Positions 61,863 to 64,000 of a stretch of DNA of 64,000 nt are shown here, piece after piece. Numbering within the stretch: the first letter of the stretch is position 1; the number at the start of each line of letters is the position of its first letter. Both the position numbers and the translations under genes were made by a program. The stretch covers positions 1,364,001 to 1,428,000 of the forward strand of contig JAMXDE010000012.1 in NCBI GenBank assembly GCA_026770025.1, given 5' to 3'. The notes beneath the pieces were generated by a model, which was not told the DNA's origin, searched no databases, and saw only the letters and a program-made list of their open reading frames with translations. Origin of the DNA: Craspedostauros australis (Eukaryota; Bacillariophyta; Bacillariophyceae; Mastogloiales; Achnanthaceae).

Positions 61863-64000
61863 GGTCGTGTATAACAGTATAGTATAATATGATATGCGCT
61901 GATGCTGATGTTGTGCTCTCTCTCTATTGGTATAATAGATATCTGAACAGTGACGGCTCAGTGGAACGCTATCGTGTGCTCACTGGCAGCAAATGACCGA
62001 TTGACTGCCTTGTTCGCTTTTCAGCTTGGGTGGCACTTCTTGTTGCAGTCAGTGCGGTGTGGTATCGTATGTAGTCAAGTGGATGAACACTCTTCATTGA
62101 CAGGATCTCCGGTTTGTAGCAACTTGGATGTACGATCACTGTCTGAATGGCTTCGCTGATTGCAAGTAATAGTTGGCCAGAGTGTGAGCAGGTATGATCT
62201 CTGGTGCCTTGTTGGAGTCGTGGTTCAATGGAGCGTGGACGTTCGGTTTCGTTCTTTCGTTCGTTGTTTGTGGGGTTGTGCCTCCTTTGGTTAGATCCGT
62301 GGCATCTCCATTTCGCCAAATCGCCGGCCGTGAGCGTGTCCCAATTGCGTTCCAACAATATGTGATACAATAAGTTGCGGTAGAAATATAATAAATGTAA
62401 TAACGTTTCAGAACATATTCAACTTCAGGACAGACTAACGACTTGTTGGACTAAAATGAGAAGTCTACAAATACAAGCGCAGAATGACAAAGCCAGGGAA
62501 GATTTGAACCAAGCTTCGCACCTTTGTGGATTGGCTTGTCGTCGATCAAGTGCAAGGGTCAATGATGCCCTCGTACCCGTGCCCATACCCGTGTCCATGG
62601 ACGAATGATTCTTCTTGAGCATCATTGCTTGCCTTGCCAAGACAGAGAGCATTCGACAATGCATGGATACATGTAGATACCGCTTGCGCCATGTCCCATC
62701 CCGTTGCAGCAACAGCAGCATTGTCAGTGGTCATTGACGACTAAATCATGGTGCAGACATGAAGACTTCGAAATCAAAGGTATGGCATGGGTTTGCCCTT
62801 GGCGCAGCGCATACCGGGTGGCGCAATAGTTCAGAGTACGCAGAGTGTCGGATGCCTCTGCGCGGCGAAGACTTGTAATCGTGCGACTACGATTGCTTCA
62901 ACCCATGAAAAGGAGTGATAGATCTTGCACAAGGTCGTTGGTGCAAGTATCATGGGGGTAAAAGAACTCTTCGTCCTCCCTTCTCTATCGCACAGAGTAC
63001 TACACTTTCCGGTGTCTTCCGAATGTTGATTAAGCTGTTGTTCAAGATGCGATGCTCCATTGATGCGTTTGCATCCATCCACAATTGATCCAAAGACACA
63101 GAACGAATTGCAACATCATCTCCGAAACCACTTGGGCAGTTTTGGATCTTGCAAAGCATCGGTGCCTGTCCTGGCCATGATGATTTCACCGCTTGTGGAT
63201 GGCGCCAATCCGCGGGGTTGTCGATGCCAGAAGATAACCTTAGGTGGCACCGCCATGGCTGTGTCTTGTTGGGACGAAACATTGTCCTGACAAGAGATTG
63301 CTCACTCTTTCTTGATCCCAGTGATGCGTTTGTATGGTACACACTCGTGCGGAAAGAGGATGGATTGTCGTCGGTGAAGCGATGCAATCGTGGGGCATGG
63401 GCGTCATTGCTGTCGCTTCATAGGGGGCAATTGTGCGATAGATGGGCATCAGCAATTAAAGAGATGCAAATGCTGTGCCTGGACCTTCACTGCGAAGGTG
63501 GAACGAATGTTGCTTTGCAACGAGACTCCTTCAATTGCCTCTTTCTGCACATTCATCACAACGGCCACATTTCGTGACATCTCAACAAGAATCAAACTCG
63601 CATACACAACTATGCGTGGACCGCAAGAGCGGTATTAAGAGAGAAGATGGTGACGCTGATTTAGAACCGGAGAAGTAGCACCCACGAACAGCGACATGCA
63701 GTTTGTGAGCGAAAACTTGAGAGACGAGGTTGCCAAGACAAGGATTCTTTTGTATTCGTATGAACTGCTCGACGTGGTGGCCTTGGAACGTGCGTACTCC
63801 TGTTGTTACATAGGGAAGTTCCCTTGACGACAAGGTACGTTGGTGCGAGTATGATGCCTCTTCGTCAGCGGGCGTTCGCCCAATCCTTTACCACACCGTC
63901 GCGATCGTCGTCATTGTCGCGATCGGTGGGTTGCTTGACGAGGCAACGCGGCGTCAGTACTGGTGACATGTGGGAGTGGGAATGTTGGCGTTCCAGGAAT
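61863..64000. other. Terminal region, no supportable gene
   Basis: 2.1 kb. Frames of 145 codons (63387-62950, minus) and 142 codons (63149-63577, plus) overlap each other antisense and match nothing. The kinase promoter should lie in the first few hundred bases. No tRNA, repeat or transposon end is visible. Confidence 0.45.

Noticed and set aside
1-64000. CRISPR array, bacterial operon or prophage
   Set aside because: No direct-repeat/spacer arrays, no ribosome-binding sites and spliceosomal introns throughout; the DNA is eukaryotic.

Overview
The window looks like nuclear DNA of a diatom, most likely a raphid pennate. The evidence is indirect: (1) two plastid-type bipartite presequences (signal peptide followed by an aromatic residue); (2) a very large LRR transmembrane protein of the kind expanded in pennate diatoms; (3) a heat-shock-factor DNA-binding protein; (4) a secreted Ser/Lys protein with Lys at every third residue, as in silica-associated diatom proteins; (5) a Ty1/copia retrotransposon; (6) short GT-AG introns in otherwise mostly single-exon genes. 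No species can be named from sequence alone.

Layout. 1-5.1 kb: the end of a Gln-rich protein (+), a gene-poor stretch, then a spliced secreted glycoprotein gene (-). 5.1-10.3 kb: a plastid CobW/ZNG1-like metal GTPase (-) and the silaffin-like PSxxPS/KxxK protein (-). 11.9-17.5 kb: a basic coiled-coil protein (+) and an LRR-less membrane protein (-). 18.9-26.9 kb: a MITE-like inverted-repeat element and a complete 7.6-kb copia element with nearly identical LTRs. 27.2-35.1 kb: one 14-exon gene (-) for a 1632-residue LRR membrane protein, reconstructed here from splice sites that all keep frame. 36.5-46.1 kb: an FG nucleoporin (Nup58-like), a small hypothetical, two tandem flavin-reductase-like proteins, and a poly-Q coiled-coil protein. 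48-64 kb: an alpha/beta hydrolase, a SET-domain protein, an HSF-type factor, a cyclic-nucleotide-regulated AGC kinase, the SUMO E1 subunit SAE1/AOS1, an atypical membrane kinase, and a terminal 2.1 kb without a recognisable gene.

The most notable structure is the LRR gene. From exon 3 on it is a series of exon pairs: a mini-exon of 76-91 nt entered in phase 0 and left in phase 1, then a larger exon of about 290-390 nt. Each pair is a frame-neutral cassette that adds a block of LRRs, and the first Cys of a conserved CxxC is split by every phase-1 intron. The LRR-less gene on the far side of the retrotransposon is its paralogue. It shares a cytoplasmic juxtamembrane motif, a TM helix and an intron of the same position and phase, but stops before the LRRs. 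The other genes are ordinary housekeeping or signalling genes without operon-like links. Neighbouring genes share function only in the flavoprotein tandem pair and the LRR-family pair.
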